A DNA stretch of 64,000 bases from Strigamia acuminata (lineage: Eukaryota > Arthropoda > Chilopoda > Geophilomorpha > Linotaeniidae), in NCBI GenBank assembly GCA_949358305.1, contig CASHSZ010000029.1:62001-126000 (forward strand). The letters are read 5' to 3'. Of the stretch, positions 20,734 through 36,200 are shown one piece after another. Positions within the stretch are counted from its first letter, which is position 1. The number at the start of each line of letters is the position of its first letter. The notes under the pieces are model-generated. The model searched no databases. It saw only the letters and a list, made by a program, of their open reading frames with translations, and had not been told where the DNA came from. The translations under genes were made by a program, and so were the position numbers.

Positions 20734-23700
20734 GAGACATTGGTCTTGTGGTGTTTGTGCTAAGTCAACTGTGATGAGATCAAAAGTCTATTCTCCCAAA
20801 TCATCGGTTGGATGTTTCTAAAACTTACATTGGAGCCTTCTACTAAGGTTTAAACACTATTTCTGAACATTTAGAGACATTGGTCTTGTGGTGTTTGTGC
20901 TAAGTCAACTGCGATGTGAAATAAGCTCAAAATTTTTTTTTCAAAATTTATTGCTTGGGTGTTGCTAAAACTTACATTGAAGGCTTCTACTAAGGTTTAA
21001 ACACTATTTCTAAACATTCAGAGACATTGGTCTTGTGGTGTTTGTGCTAAGTCAACTGTGATGAGATCAAAAGTCTATTCTCCCAAATCATCGGTTGGAT
21101 GTTTCTAAAACTTACATTGGAGCCTTCTACTAAGGTTTAAACACTATTTCTGAACATTTAGAGACATTGGTCTTGTGGTGTTTGTGCTAAGTCAACTGTG
21201 ATGAGATCAAAAGTCTATTCTCCCAAATCATCGGTTGAATGTTTCTAAAACTTACATTGGAGCCTTCTACTAAGGTTTAAACACTATTTCTGAACATTCA
21301 GAGACATTGGTCTTGTGGTGTTTGTGCTAAGTCAACTGTGATGAGATCAAAAGTCTATTCTCCCAAATCATCGGTTGGATGTTTCTAAAACTTACATTGG
21401 AGCCTTCTACTAAGGTTTAAACACTATTTCTGAACATTTAGAGACATTGGTCTTGTGGTGTTTGTGCTAAGTCAACTGCGATGTGAAATAAGCTCAAAAT
21501 TTTTTTTTCAAAATTTATTGCTTGGGTGTTGCTAAAACTTACATTGAAGGCTTCTACTAAGGTTTAAACACTATTTCTGAACATTCAGAGACATTGGTCT
21601 TGTGGTGTTTGTGCTAAGTCAACTGCGATGTAAAATGAGCTCAAAATTTTTTTTTCAAAATTTAATGCTTGGGTGTTGCTAAAACTTATATTGAAGGCTT
21701 CTACTAAGGTTTAAACACTATTTCTGAACATTCAAAGACATTGGACTTGTGGTGTTTGTGCTAAGTCAACTGTGATGAGATCAAAAGTCTATTCTCCCAA
21801 ATCATCGGTTGGATGTTTCTAAAACTTACATTGGAGCCTTCTACTAAGGTTTAAACACTATTTCTGAACATTCAGAGACATTGGTCTTATGGTGTTTGTG
21901 CTAAGTCAACTGTGATGAGATCAAAAGTCTATTCTCCCAAATCATCGGTTGGATGTTTCTAAAACTTACATTGGAGCCTTCTACTAAGGTTTAAACACTA
22001 TTTCTGAACATTCAGAGACATTGGTCTTGTGGTGTTTGTGCTAAGTCAACTGTGATGAGATCAAAAGTCTATTCTCCCAAATCATTGGTTGGATGTTTCT
22101 AAAACTTACATTGGAGCCTTCTACTAAGGTTTAAACACTATTTCTGAACATTCAGAGACATTGGTCTTGTGGTGTTTGTGCTAAGTCAACTGTGATGAGA
22201 TCAAAAGTCTATTCTCCCAAATCATCGGTTGGATGTTTCTAAAACTTACATTGGAGCCTTCTACTAAGGTTTAAACACTATTTCTGAACATTTAGAGACA
22301 TTGGTCTTGTGGTGTTTGTGCTAAGTCAACTGCAATGTGAAATAAGCTCAAAATTTTTTTTTCAAAATTTATTGCTTGGGTGTTGCTAAAACTTACATTG
22401 AAGGCTTCTACTAAGGTTTAAACACTATTTCTGAACATTCAGAGACATTGGTCTTGTGGTGTTTGTGCTAAGTCAACTGCGATGTGAAATGAGCTCAAAA
22501 TTTTTTTTTCAAAATTTATTGCTTGGGTGTTGCTAAAACTTACATTGAAGGCTTCTACTAAGGTTTAAACACTATTTCTAAACATTCAGAGACATTGGTC
22601 TTGTGGTGTTTGTGCTAAGTCAACTGTGATGAGATCAAAAGTCTATTCTCCCAAATCATCGGTTGGATGTTTCTAAAACTTACATTGGAGCCTTCTACTA
22701 AGGTTTAAACACTATTTCTGAACATTTAGAGACATTGGTCTTGTGGTGTTTGTGCTAAGTCAACTGTGATGAGATCAAAAGTCTATTCTCCCAAATCATC
22801 GGTTGAATGTTTTTAAAACTTACATTGGAGCCTTCTACTAAGGTTTAAACACTATTTCTGAACATTCAGAGACATTGGTCTTGTGGTGTTTGTGCTAAGT
22901 CAACTGTGATGAGATCAAAAGTCTATTCTCCCAAATCATCGGTTGGATGTTTCTAAAACTTACATTGGAGCCTTCTACTAAGGTTTAAACACTATTTCTG
23001 AACATTTAGAGACATTGGTCTTGTGGTGTTTGTGCTAAGTCAACTGCAATGTGAAATAAGCTCAAAATTTTTTTTTCAAAATTTATTGCTTGGGTGTTGC
23101 TAAAACTTACATTGAAGGCTTCTACTAAGGTTTAAACACTATTTCTGAACATTCAGAGACATTGGTCTTGTGGTGTTTGTGCTAAGTCAACTGCGATGTG
23201 AAATGAGCTCAAAATTTTTTTTTCAAAATTTATTGCTTGGGTGTTGCTAAAACTTACATTGAAGGCTTCTACTAAGGTTTAAACACTATTTCTAAACATT
23301 CAGAGACATTGGTCTTGTGGTGTTTGTGCTAAGTCAACTGTGATGAGATCAAAAGTCTATTCTCCCAAATCATCGGTTGGATGTTTCTAAAACTTACATT
23401 GGAGCCTTCTACTAAGGTTTAAACACTATTTCTGAACATTTAGAGACATTGGTCTTGTGGTGTTTGTGCTAAGTCAACTGTGATGAGATCAAAAGTCTAT
23501 TCTCCCAAATCATCGGTTGAATGTTTTTAAAACTTACATTGGAGCCTTCTACTAAGGTTTAAACACTATTTCTGAACATTCAGAGACATTGGTCTTGTGG
23601 TGTTTGTGCTAAGTCAACTGTGATGAGATCAAAAGTCTATTCTCCCAAATCATCGGTTGGATGTTTCTAAAACTTACATTGGAGCCTTCTACTAAGGTTT

Positions 23701-24289
23701 AAACACTATTTCTGAACATTTAGAGACATTGGTCTTGTGGTGTTTGTGCTAAGTCAACTGCGATGTGAAATAAGCTCAAAATTTTTTTTTCAAAATTTAT
23801 TGCTTGGGTGTTGCTAAAACTTACATTGAAGGCTTCTACTAAGGTTTAAACACTATTTCTAAACATTCAGAGACATTGGTCTTGTGGTGTTTGTGCTAAG
23901 TCAACTGTGATGAGATCAAAAGTCTATTCTCCCAAATCATCGGTTGGATGTTTCTAAAACTTACATTGGAGCCTTCTACTAAGGTTTAAACACTATTTCT
24001 GAACATTTAGAGACATTGGTCTTGTGGTGTTTGTGCTAAGTCAACTGTGATGAGATCAAAAGTCTATTCTCCCAAATCATCGGTTGAATGTTTCTAAAAC
24101 TTACATTGGAGCCTTCTACTAAGGTTTAAACACTATTTCTGAACATTCAGAGACATTGGTCTTGTGGTGTTTGTGCTAAGTCAACTGTGATGAGATCAAA
24201 AGTTTATTCTCCCAAATCATCGGTTGGATGTTTCTAAAACTTACATTGGAGCCTTCTACTAAGGTTTAAACACTATTTCTGAACATTTA
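20734..24289 (+). repeat. Satellite block repeated 24,332 bp downstream
   Basis: After one A monomer: BAAA BB AAAA (20874-22294), then BBAAA twice (22295-23008 and 23009-23722; B with GCAATG), then BAAA with an AGTTTATT mark (24201). The same order and marks occur at 45206 onward with a constant offset of 24332. Confidence 0.85.
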
Positions 24290-27200
24290 GAGACATTGGT
24301 CTTGTGGTGTTTGTGCTAAGTCAACTGCGATGTGAAATAAGCTCAAAATTTTTTTTTCAAAATTTATTGCTTGGGTGTTGCTAAAACTTACATTGAAGGC
24401 TTCTACTAAGGTTTAAACACTATTTCTGAACATTCAGAGACATTGGTCTTGTGGTGTTTGTGCTAAGTCAACTGCGATGTGAAATGAGCTCAAAATTTTT
24501 TTTTCAAAATTTAATGCTTGGGTGTTGCTAAAACTTATATTGAAGGCTTCTACTAAGGTTTAAACACTATTTCTGAACATTCAGAGACATTGGACTTGTG
24601 GTGTTTGTGCTAAGTCAACTGTGATGAGATCAAAAGTCTATTCTCCCAAATCATCGGTTGGATGTTTCTAAAACTTACATTGGAGCCTTCTACTAAGGTT
24701 TAAACACTATTTCTGAACATTCAGAGACATTGGTCTTATGGTGTTTGTGCTAAGTCAACTGTGATGAGATCAAAAGTCTATTCTCCCAAATCATCGGTTG
24801 GATGTTTCTAAAACTTACATTGGAGCCTTCTACTAAGGTTTAAACACTATTTCTGAACATTCAGAGACATTGGTCTTGTGGTGTTTGTGCTAAGTCAACT
24901 GTGATGAGATCAAAAGTCTATTCTCCCAAATCATTGGTTGGATGTTTCTAAAACTTACATTGGAGCCTTCTACTAAGGTTTAAACACTATTTCTGAACAT
25001 TCAGAGACATTGGTCTTGTGGTGTTTGTGCTAAGTCAACTGTGATGAGATCAAAAGTCTATTCTCCCAAATCATCGGTTGGATGTTTCTAAAACTTACAT
25101 TGGAGCCTTCTACTAAGGTTTAAACACTATTTCTGAACATTTAGAGACATTGGTCTTGTGGTGTTTGTGCTAAGTCAACTGCAATGTGAAATAAACTCAA
25201 AATTTTTTTTTCAAAATTTATTGCTTGGGTGTTGCTAAAACTTACATTGAAGGCTTCTACTAAGGTTTAAACACTATTTCTGAACATTCAGAGACATTGG
25301 TCTTGTGGTGTTTGTGCTAAGTCAACTGCGATGTGAAATGAGCTCAAAATTTTTTTTTCAAAATTTATTGCTTGGGTGTTGCTAAAACTTACATTGAAGG
25401 CTTCTACTAAGGTTTAAACACTATTTCTAAACATTCAGAGACATTGGTCTTGTGGTGTTTGTGCTAAGTCAACTGTGATGAGATCAAAAGTCTATTCTCC
25501 CAAATCATCGGTTGGATGTTTCTAAAACTTACATTGGAGCCTTCTACTAAGGTTTAAACACTATTTCTGAACATTTAGAGACATTGGTCTTGTGGTGTTT
25601 GTGCTAAGTCAACTGTGATGAGATCAAAAGTCTATTCTCCCAAATCATCGGTTGAATGTTTTTAAAACTTACATTGGAGCCTTCTACTAAGGTTTAAACA
25701 CTATTTCTGAACATTCAGAGACATTGGTCTTGTGGTGTTTGTGCTAAGTCAACTGTGATGAGATCAAAAGTCTATTCTCCCAAATCATCGGTTGGATGTT
25801 TCTAAAACTTACATTGGAGCCTTCTACTAAGGTTTAAACACTATTTCTGAACATTTAGAGACATTGGTCTTGTGGTGTTTGTGCTAAGTCAACTGCGATG
25901 TGAAATAAGCTCAAAATTTTTTTTTCAAAATTTATTGCTTGGGTGTTGCTAAAACTTACATTGAAGGCTTCTACTAAGGTTTAAACACTATTTCTAAACA
26001 TTCAGAGACATTGGTCTTGTGGTGTTTGTGCTAAGTCAACTGTGATGAGATCAAAAGTCTATTCTCCCAAATCATCGGTTGGATGTTTCTAAAACTTACA
26101 TTGGAGCCTTCTACTAAGGTTTAAACACTATTTCTGAACATTTAGAGACATTGGTCTTGTGGTGTTTGTGCTAAGTCAACTGCGATGTGAAATAAGCTCA
26201 AAATTTTTTTTTTAAAATTTATTGCTTGGGTGTTGCTAAAACTTACATTGAAGGCTTCTACTAAGGTTTAAACACTATTTCTAAACATTCAAAGACATTG
26301 GTCTTGTGGTGTTTGTGCTAAGTCAACTGTGATGAGATCAAAAGTCTATTCTCCCAAATCATCGGTTGAATGTTTTTAAAACTTACATTGGAGCCTTCTA
26401 CTAAGGTTTAAACACTATTTCTGAACATTCAGAGACATTGGTCTTGTGGTGTTTGTGCTAAGTCAACTGTGATGAGATCAAAAGTCTATTCTCCCAAATC
26501 ATCGGTTGGATGTTTCTAAAACTTACATTGGAGCCTTCTACTAAGGTTTAAACACTATTTCTGAACATTTAGAGACATTGGTCTTGTGGTGTTTGTGCTA
26601 AGTCAACTGCGATGTGAAATAAGCTCAAAATTTTTTTTTCAAAATTTATTGCTTGGGTGTTGCTAAAACTTACATTGAAGGCTTCTACTAAGGTTTAAAC
26701 ACTATTTCTAAACATTCAGAGACATTGGTCTTGTGGTGTTTGTGCTAAGTCAACTGTGATGAGATCAAAAGTCTATTCTCCCAAATCATCGGTTGGATGT
26801 TTCTAAAACTTACATTGGAGCCTTCTACTAAGGTTTAAACACTATTTCTGAACATTTAGAGACATTGGTCTTGTGGTGTTTGTGCTAAGTCAACTGCGAT
26901 GTGAAATAAGCTCAAAATTTTTTTTTTAAAATTTATTGCTTGGGTGTTGCTAAAACTTACATTGAAGGCTTCTACTAAGGTTTAAACACTATTTCTAAAC
27001 ATTCAAAGACATTGGTCTTGTGGTGTTTGTGCTAAGTCAACTGTGATGAGATCAAAAGTCTATTCTCCCAAATCATCGGTTGGATGTTTCTAAAACTTAC
27101 ATTGGAGCCTTCTACTAAGGTTTAAACACTATTTCTGAACATTTAGAGACATTGGTCTTGTGGTGTTTGTGCTAAGTCAACTGTGATGAGATCAAAAGTC

Positions 27201-30200
27201 TATTCTCCCAAATCATCGGTTGAATGTTTCTAAAACTTACATTGGAGCCTTCTACTAAGGTTTAAACACTATTTCTGAACATTTAGAGACATTGGTCTTG
27301 TGGTGTTTGTGCTAAGTCAACTGCGATGTGAAATAAGCTCAAAATTTTTTTTTCAAAATTTATTGCTTGGGTGTTGCTAAAACTTACATTGAAGGCTTCT
27401 ACTAAGGTTTAAACACTATTTCTGAACATTCAGAGACATTAGTCTTGTGGTGTTTGTGCTAAGTCAACTGCGATGTGAAATGAGCTCAAAATTTTTTTTT
27501 CAAAATTTAATGCTTGGGTGTTGCTAAAACTTATATTGAAGGCTTTTACTAAGGTTTAAACACTATTTCTGAACATTCAGAGACATTGGACTTGTGGTGT
27601 TTGTGCTAAGTCAACTGTGATGAGATCAAAAGTCTATTCTCCCAAATCATCGGTTGGATGTTTCTAAAACTTACATTGGAGCCTTCTACTAAGGTTTAAA
27701 CACTATTTCTGAACATTCAGAGACATTGGTCTTATGGTGTTTGTGCTAAGTCAACTGTGATGAGATCAAAAGTCTATTCTCCCAAATCATCGGTTGGATG
27801 TTTCTAAAACTTACATTGGAGCCTTCTACTAAGGTTTAAACACTATTTCTGAACATTCAGAGACATTGGTCTTGTGGTGTTTGTGCTAAGTCAACTGTGA
27901 TGAGATCAAAAGTCTATTCTCCCAAATCATTGGTTGGATGTTTCTAAAACTTACATTGGAGCCTTCTACTAAGGTTTAAACACTATTTCTGAACATTCAG
28001 AGACATTGGTCTTGTGGTGTTTGTGCTAAGTCAACTGTGATGAGATCAAAAGTCTATTCTCCCAAATCATCGGTTGGATGTTTCTAAAACTTACATTGGA
28101 GCCTTCTACTAAGGTTTAAACACTATTTCTGAACATTTAGAGACATTGGTCTTGTGGTGTTTGTGCTAAGTCAACTGTGATGAGATCAAAAGTCTATTCT
28201 CCCAAATCATCGGTTGAATGTTTCTAAAACTTACATTGGAGCCTTCTACTAAGGTTTAAACACTATTTCTGAACATTTAGAGACATTGGTCTTGTGGTGT
28301 TTGTGCTAAGTCAACTGCGATGTGAAATAAGCTCAAAATTTTTTTTTCAAAATTTATTGCTTGGGTGTTGCTAAAACTTACATTGAAGGCTTCTACTAAG
28401 GTTTAAACACTATTTCTGAACATTCAGAGACATTGGTCTTGTGGTGTTTGTGCTAAGTCAACTGCGATGTGAAATGAGCTCAAAATTTTTTTTTCAAAAT
28501 TTATTGCTTGGGTGTTGCTAAAACTTACATTGAAGGCTTCTACTAAGGTTTAAACACTATTTCTAAACATTCAGAGACATTGGTCTTGTGGTGTTTGTGC
28601 TAAGTCAACTGTGATGAGATCAAAAGTCTATTCTCCCAAATCATCGGTTGGATGTTTCTAAAACTTACATTGGAGCCTTCTACTAAGGTTTAAACACTAT
28701 TTCTGAACATTTAGAGACATTGGTCTTGTGGTGTTTGTGCTAAGTCAACTGTGATGAGATCAAAAGTCTATTCTCCCAAATCATCGGTTGAATGTTTTTA
28801 AAACTTACATTGGAGCCTTCTACTAAGGTTTAAACACTATTTCTGAACATTCAGAGACATTGGTCTTGTGGTGTTTGTGCTAAGTCAACTGTGATGAGAT
28901 CAAAAGTCTATTCTCCCAAATCATCGGTTGGATGTTTCTAAAACTTACATTGGAGCCTTCTACTAAGGTTTAAACACTATTTCTGAACATTTAGAGACAT
29001 TGGTCTTGTGGTGTTTGTGCTAAGTCAACTGCGATGTGAAATAAGCTCAAAATTTTTTTTTCAAAATTTATTGCTTGGGTGTTGCTAAAACTTACATTGA
29101 AGGCTTCTACTAAGGTTTAAACACTATTTCTAAACATTCAGAGACATTGGTCTTGTGGTGTTTGTGCTAAGTCAACTGTGATGAGATCAAAAGTCTATTC
29201 TCCCAAATCATCGGTTGGATGTTTCTAAAACTTACATTGGAGCCTTCTACTAAGGTTTAAACACTATTTCTGAACATTTAGAGACATTGGTCTTGTGGTG
29301 TTTGTGCTAAGTCAACTGTGATGAGATCAAAAGTCTATTCTCCCAAATCATCGGTTGAATGTTTCTAAAACTTACATTGGAGCCTTCTACTAAGGTTTAA
29401 ACACTATTTCTGAACATTCAGAGACATTGGTCTTGTGGTGTTTGTGCTAAGTCAACTGTGATGAGATCAAAAGTTTATTCTCCCAAATCATCGGTTGGAT
29501 GTTTCTAAAACTTACATTGGAGCCTTCTACTAAGGTTTAAACACTATTTCTGAACATTTAGAGACATTGGTCTTGTGGTGTTTGTGCTAAGTCAACTGCG
29601 ATGTGAAATAAGCTCAAAATTTTTTTTTCAAAATTTATTGCTTGGGTGTTGCTAAAACTTACATTGAAGGCTTCTACTAAGGTTTAAACACTATTTCTGA
29701 ACATTCAGAGACATTGGTCTTGTGGTGTTTGTGCTAAGTCAACTGCGATGTGAAATGAGCTCAAAATTTTTTTTTCAAAATTTAATGCTTGGGTGTTGCT
29801 AAAACTTATATTGAAGGCTTCTACTAAGGTTTAAACACTATTTCTGAACATTCAGAGACATTGGACTTGTGGTGTTTGTGCTAAGTCAACTGTGATGAGA
29901 TCAAAAGTCTATTCTCCCAAATCATCGGTTGGATGTTTCTAAAACTTACATTGGAGCCTTCTACTAAGGTTTAAACACTATTTCTGAACATTCAGAGACA
30001 TTGGTCTTATGGTGTTTGTGCTAAGTCAACTGTGATGAGATCAAAAGTCTATTCTCCCAAATCATCGGTTGGATGTTTCTAAAACTTACATTGGAGCCTT
30101 CTACTAAGGTTTAAACACTATTTCTGAACATTCAGAGACATTGGTCTTGTGGTGTTTGTGCTAAGTCAACTGTGATGAGATCAAAAGTCTATTCTCCCAA

Positions 30201-33200
30201 ATCATTGGTTGGATGTTTCTAAAACTTACATTGGAGCCTTCTACTAAGGTTTAAACACTATTTCTGAACATTCAGAGACATTGGTCTTGTGGTGTTTGTG
30301 CTAAGTCAACTGTGATGAGATCAAAAGTCTATTCTCCCAAATCATCGGTTGGATGTTTCTAAAACTTACATTGGAGCCTTCTACTAAGGTTTAAACACTA
30401 TTTCTGAACATTTAGAGACATTGGTCTTGTGGTGTTTGTGCTAAGTCAACTGCAATGTGAAATAAACTCAAAATTTTTTTTTCAAAATTTATTGCTTGGG
30501 TGTTGCTAAAACTTACATTGAAGGCTTCTACTAAGGTTTAAACACTATTTCTGAACATTCAGAGACATTGGTCTTGTGGTGTTTGTGCTAAGTCAACTGC
30601 GATGTGAAATGAGCTCAAAATTTTTTTTTCAAAATTTATTGCTTGGGTGTTGCTAAAACTTACATTGAAGGCTTCTACTAAGGTTTAAACACTATTTCTA
30701 AACATTCAGAGACATTGGTCTTGTGGTGTTTGTGCTAAGTCAACTGTGATGAGATCAAAAGTCTATTCTCCCAAATCATCGGTTGGATGTTTCTAAAACT
30801 TACATTGGAGCCTTCTACTAAGGTTTAAACACTATTTCTGAACATTTAGAGACATTGGTCTTGTGGTGTTTGTGCTAAGTCAACTGTGATGAGATCAAAA
30901 GTCTATTCTCCCAAATCATCGGTTGAATGTTTTTAAAACTTACATTGGAGCCTTCTACTAAGGTTTAAACACTATTTCTGAACATTCAGAGACATTGGTC
31001 TTGTGGTGTTTGTGCTAAGTCAACTGTGATGAGATCAAAAGTCTATTCTCCCAAATCATCGGTTGGATGTTTCTAAAACTTACATTGGAGCCTTCTACTA
31101 AGGTTTAAACACTATTTCTGAACATTTAGAGACATTGGTCTTGTGGTGTTTGTGCTAAGTCAACTGCGATGTGAAATAAGCTCAAAATTTTTTTTTCAAA
31201 ATTTATTGCTTGGGTGTTGCTAAAACTTACATTGAAGGCTTCTACTAAGGTTTAAACACTATTTCTAAACATTCAGAGACATTGGTCTTGTGGTGTTTGT
31301 GCTAAGTCAACTGTGATGAGATCAAAAGTCTATTCTCCCAAATCATCGGTTGGATGTTTCTAAAACTTACATTGGAGCCTTCTACTAAGGTTTAAACACT
31401 ATTTCTGAACATTTAGAGACATTGGTCTTGTGGTGTTTGTGCTAAGTCAACTGCGATGTGAAATAAGCTCAAAATTTTTTTTTTAAAATTTATTGCTTGG
31501 GTGTTGCTAAAACTTACATTGAAGGCTTCTACTAAGGTTTAAACACTATTTCTAAACATTCAAAGACATTGGTCTTGTGGTGTTTGTGCTAAGTCAACTG
31601 TGATGAGATCAAAAGTCTATTCTCCCAAATCATCGGTTGGATGTTTCTAAAACTTACATTGGAGCCTTCTACTAAGGTTTAAACACTATTTCTGAACATT
31701 TAGAGACATTGGTCTTGTGGTGTTTGTGCTAAGTCAACTGTGATGAGATCAAAAGTCTATTCTCCCAAATCATCGGTTGAATGTTTCTAAAACTTACATT
31801 GGAGCCTTCTACTAAGGTTTAAACACTATTTCTGAACATTTAGAGACATTGGTCTTGTGGTGTTTGTGCTAAGTCAACTGCGATGTGAAATAAGCTCAAA
31901 ATTTTTTTTTCAAAATTTATTGCTTGGGTGTTGCTAAAACTTACATTGAAGGCTTCTACTAAGGTTTAAACACTATTTCTGAACATTCAGAGACATTAGT
32001 CTTGTGGTGTTTGTGCTAAGTCAACTGCGATGTGAAATGAGCTCAAAATTTTTTTTTCAAAATTTAATGCTTGGGTGTTGCTAAAACTTATATTGAAGGC
32101 TTTTACTAAGGTTTAAACACTATTTCTGAACATTCAGAGACATTGGACTTGTGGTGTTTGTGCTAAGTCAACTGTGATGAGATCAAAAGTCTATTCTCCC
32201 AAATCATCGGTTGGATGTTTCTAAAACTTACATTGGAGCCTTCTACTAAGGTTTAAACACTATTTCTGAACATTCAGAGACATTGGTCTTATGGTGTTTG
32301 TGCTAAGTCAACTGTGATGAGATCAAAAGTCTATTCTCCCAAATCATCGGTTGGATGTTTCTAAAACTTACATTGGAGCCTTCTACTAAGGTTTAAACAC
32401 TATTTCTGAACATTCAGAGACATTGGTCTTGTGGTGTTTGTGCTAAGTCAACTGTGATGAGATCAAAAGTCTATTCTCCCAAATCATTGGTTGGATGTTT
32501 CTAAAACTTACATTGGAGCCTTCTACTAAGGTTTAAACACTATTTCTGAACATTCAGAGACATTGGTCTTGTGGTGTTTGTGCTAAGTCAACTGTGATGA
32601 GATCAAAAGTCTGTTCTCCCAAATCATCGGTTGGATGTTTCTAAAACTTACATTGGAGCCTTCTACTAAGGTTTAAACACTATTTCTGAACATTTAGAGA
32701 CATTGGTCTTGTGGTGTTTGTGCTAAGTCAACTGTGATGAGATCAAAAGTCTATTCTCCCAAATCATCGGTTGAATGTTTCTAAAACTTACATTGGAGCC
32801 TTCTACTAAGGTTTAAACACTATTTCTGAACATTTAGAGACATTGGTCTTGTGGTGTTTGTGCTAAGTCAACTGCGATGTGAAATAAGCTCAAAATTTTT
32901 TTTTCAAAATTTATTGCTTGGGTGTTGCTAAAACTTACATTGAAGGCTTCTACTAAGGTTTAAACACTATTTCTGAACATTCAGAGACATTAGTCTTGTG
33001 GTGTTTGTGCTAAGTCAACTGCGATGTGAAATGAGCTCAAAATTTTTTTTTCAAAATTTAATGCTTGGGTGTTGCTAAAACTTATATTGAAGGCTTTTAC
33101 TAAGGTTTAAACACTATTTCTGAACATTCAGAGACATTGGACTTGTGGTGTTTGTGCTAAGTCAACTGTGATGAGATCAAAAGTCTATTCTCCCAAATCA

Positions 33201-36200
33201 TCGGTTGGATGTTTCTAAAACTTACATTGGAGCCTTCTACTAAGGTTTAAACACTATTTCTGAACATTCAGAGACATTGGTCTTATGGTGTTTGTGCTAA
33301 GTCAACTGTGATGAGATCAAAAGTCTATTCTCCCAAATCATCGGTTGGATGTTTCTAAAACTTACATTGGAGCCTTCTACTAAGGTTTAAACACTATTTC
33401 TGAACATTCAGAGACATTGGTCTTGTGGTGTTTGTGCTAAGTCAACTGTGATGAGATCAAAAGTCTATTCTCCCAAATCATTGGTTGGATGTTTCTAAAA
33501 CTTACATTGGAGCCTTCTACTAAGGTTTAAACACTATTTCTGAACATTCAGAGACATTGGTCTTGTGGTGTTTGTGCTAAGTCAACTGTGATGAGATCAA
33601 AAGTCTATTCTCCCAAATCATCGGTTGGATGTTTCTAAAACTTACATTGGAGCCTTCTACTAAGGTTTAAACACTATTTCTGAACATTTAGAGACATTGG
33701 TCTTGTGGTGTTTGTGCTAAGTCAACTGCAATGTGAAATAAGCTCAAAATTTTTTTTTCAAAATTTATTGCTTGGGTGTTGCTAAAACTTACATTGAAGG
33801 CTTCTACTAAGGTTTAAACACTATTTCTGAACATTCAGAGACATTGGTCTTGTGGTGTTTGTGCTAAGTCAACTGCGATGTGAAATGAGCTCAAAATTTT
33901 TTTTTCAAAATTTATTGCTTGGGTGTTGCTAAAACTTACATTGAAGGCTTCTACTAAGGTTTAAACACTATTTCTAAACATTCAGAGACATTGGTCTTGT
34001 GGTGTTTGTGCTAAGTCAACTGTGATGAGATCAAAAGTCTATTCTCCCAAATCATCGGTTGGATGTTTCTAAAACTTACATTGGAGCCTTCTACTAAGGT
34101 TTAAACACTATTTCTGAACATTTAGAGACATTGGTCTTGTGGTGTTTGTGCTAAGTCAACTGTGATGAGATCAAAAGTCTATTCTCCCAAATCATCGGTT
34201 GAATGTTTTTAAAACTTACATTGGAGCCTTCTACTAAGGTTTAAACACTATTTCTGAACATTCAGAGACATTGGTCTTGTGGTGTTTGTGCTAAGTCAAC
34301 TGTGATGAGATCAAAAGTCTATTCTCCCAAATCATCGGTTGGATGTTTCTAAAACTTACATTGGAGCCTTCTACTAAGGTTTAAACACTATTTCTGAACA
34401 TTTAGAGACATTGGTCTTGTGGTGTTTGTGCTAAGTCAACTGCGATGTGAAATAAGCTCAAAATTTTTTTTTCAAAATTTATTGCTTGGGTGTTGCTAAA
34501 ACTTACATTGAAGGCTTCTACTAAGGTTTAAACACTATTTCTAAACATTCAGAGACATTGGTCTTGTGGTGTTTGTGCTAAGTCAACTGTGATGAGATCA
34601 AAAGTCTATTCTCCCAAATCATCGGTTGGATGTTTCTAAAACTTACATTGGAGCCTTCTACTAAGGTTTAAACACTATTTCTGAACATTTAGAGACATTG
34701 GTCTTGTGGTGTTTGTGCTAAGTCAACTGTGATGAGATCAAAAGTCTATTCTCCCAAATCATCGGTTGAATGTTTCTAAAACTTACATTGGAGCCTTCTA
34801 CTAAGGTTTAAACACTATTTCTGAACATTCAGAGACATTGGTCTTGTGGTGTTTGTGCTAAGTCAACTGTGATGAGATCAAAAGTTTATTCTCCCAAATC
34901 ATCGGTTGGATGTTTCTAAAACTTACATTGGAGCCTTCTACTAAGGTTTAAACACTATTTCTGAACATTTAGAGACATTGGTCTTGTGGTGTTTGTGCTA
35001 AGTCAACTGCGATGTGAAATAAGCTCAAAATTTTTTTTTCAAAATTTATTGCTTGGGTGTTGCTAAAACTTACATTGAAGGCTTCTACTAAGGTTTAAAC
35101 ACTATTTCTGAACATTCAGAGACATTGGTCTTGTGGTGTTTGTGCTAAGTCAACTGCGATGTGAAATGAGCTCAAAATTTTTTTTTCAAAATTTAATGCT
35201 TGGGTGTTGCTAAAACTTATATTGAAGGCTTCTACTAAGGTTTAAACACTATTTCTGAACATTCAGAGACATTGGACTTGTGGTGTTTGTGCTAAGTCAA
35301 CTGTGATGAGATCAAAAGTCTATTCTCCCAAATCATCGGTTGGATGTTTCTAAAACTTACATTGGAGCCTTCTACTAAGGTTTAAACACTATTTCTGAAC
35401 ATTCAGAGACATTGGTCTTATGGTGTTTGTGCTAAGTCAACTGTGATGAGATCAAAAGTCTATTCTCCCAAATCATCGGTTGGATGTTTCTAAAACTTAC
35501 ATTGGAGCCTTCTACTAAGGTTTAAACACTATTTCTGAACATTCAGAGACATTGGTCTTGTGGTGTTTGTGCTAAGTCAACTGTGATGAGATCAAAAGTC
35601 TATTCTCCCAAATCATTGGTTGGATGTTTCTAAAACTTACATTGGAGCCTTCTACTAAGGTTTAAACACTATTTCTGAACATTCAGAGACATTGGTCTTG
35701 TGGTGTTTGTGCTAAGTCAACTGTGATGAGATCAAAAGTCTATTCTCCCAAATCATCGGTTGGATGTTTCTAAAACTTACATTGGAGCCTTCTACTAAGG
35801 TTTAAACACTATTTCTGAACATTTAGAGACATTGGTCTTGTGGTGTTTGTGCTAAGTCAACTGCAATGTGAAATAAACTCAAAATTTTTTTTTCAAAATT
35901 TATTGCTTGGGTGTTGCTAAAACTTACATTGAAGGCTTCTACTAAGGTTTAAACACTATTTCTGAACATTCAGAGACATTGGTCTTGTGGTGTTTGTGCT
36001 AAGTCAACTGCGATGTGAAATGAGCTCAAAATTTTTTTTTCAAAATTTATTGCTTGGGTGTTGCTAAAACTTACATTGAAGGCTTCTACTAAGGTTTAAA
36101 CACTATTTCTAAACATTCAGAGACATTGGTCTTGTGGTGTTTGTGCTAAGTCAACTGTGATGAGATCAAAAGTCTATTCTCCCAAATCATCGGTTGGATG

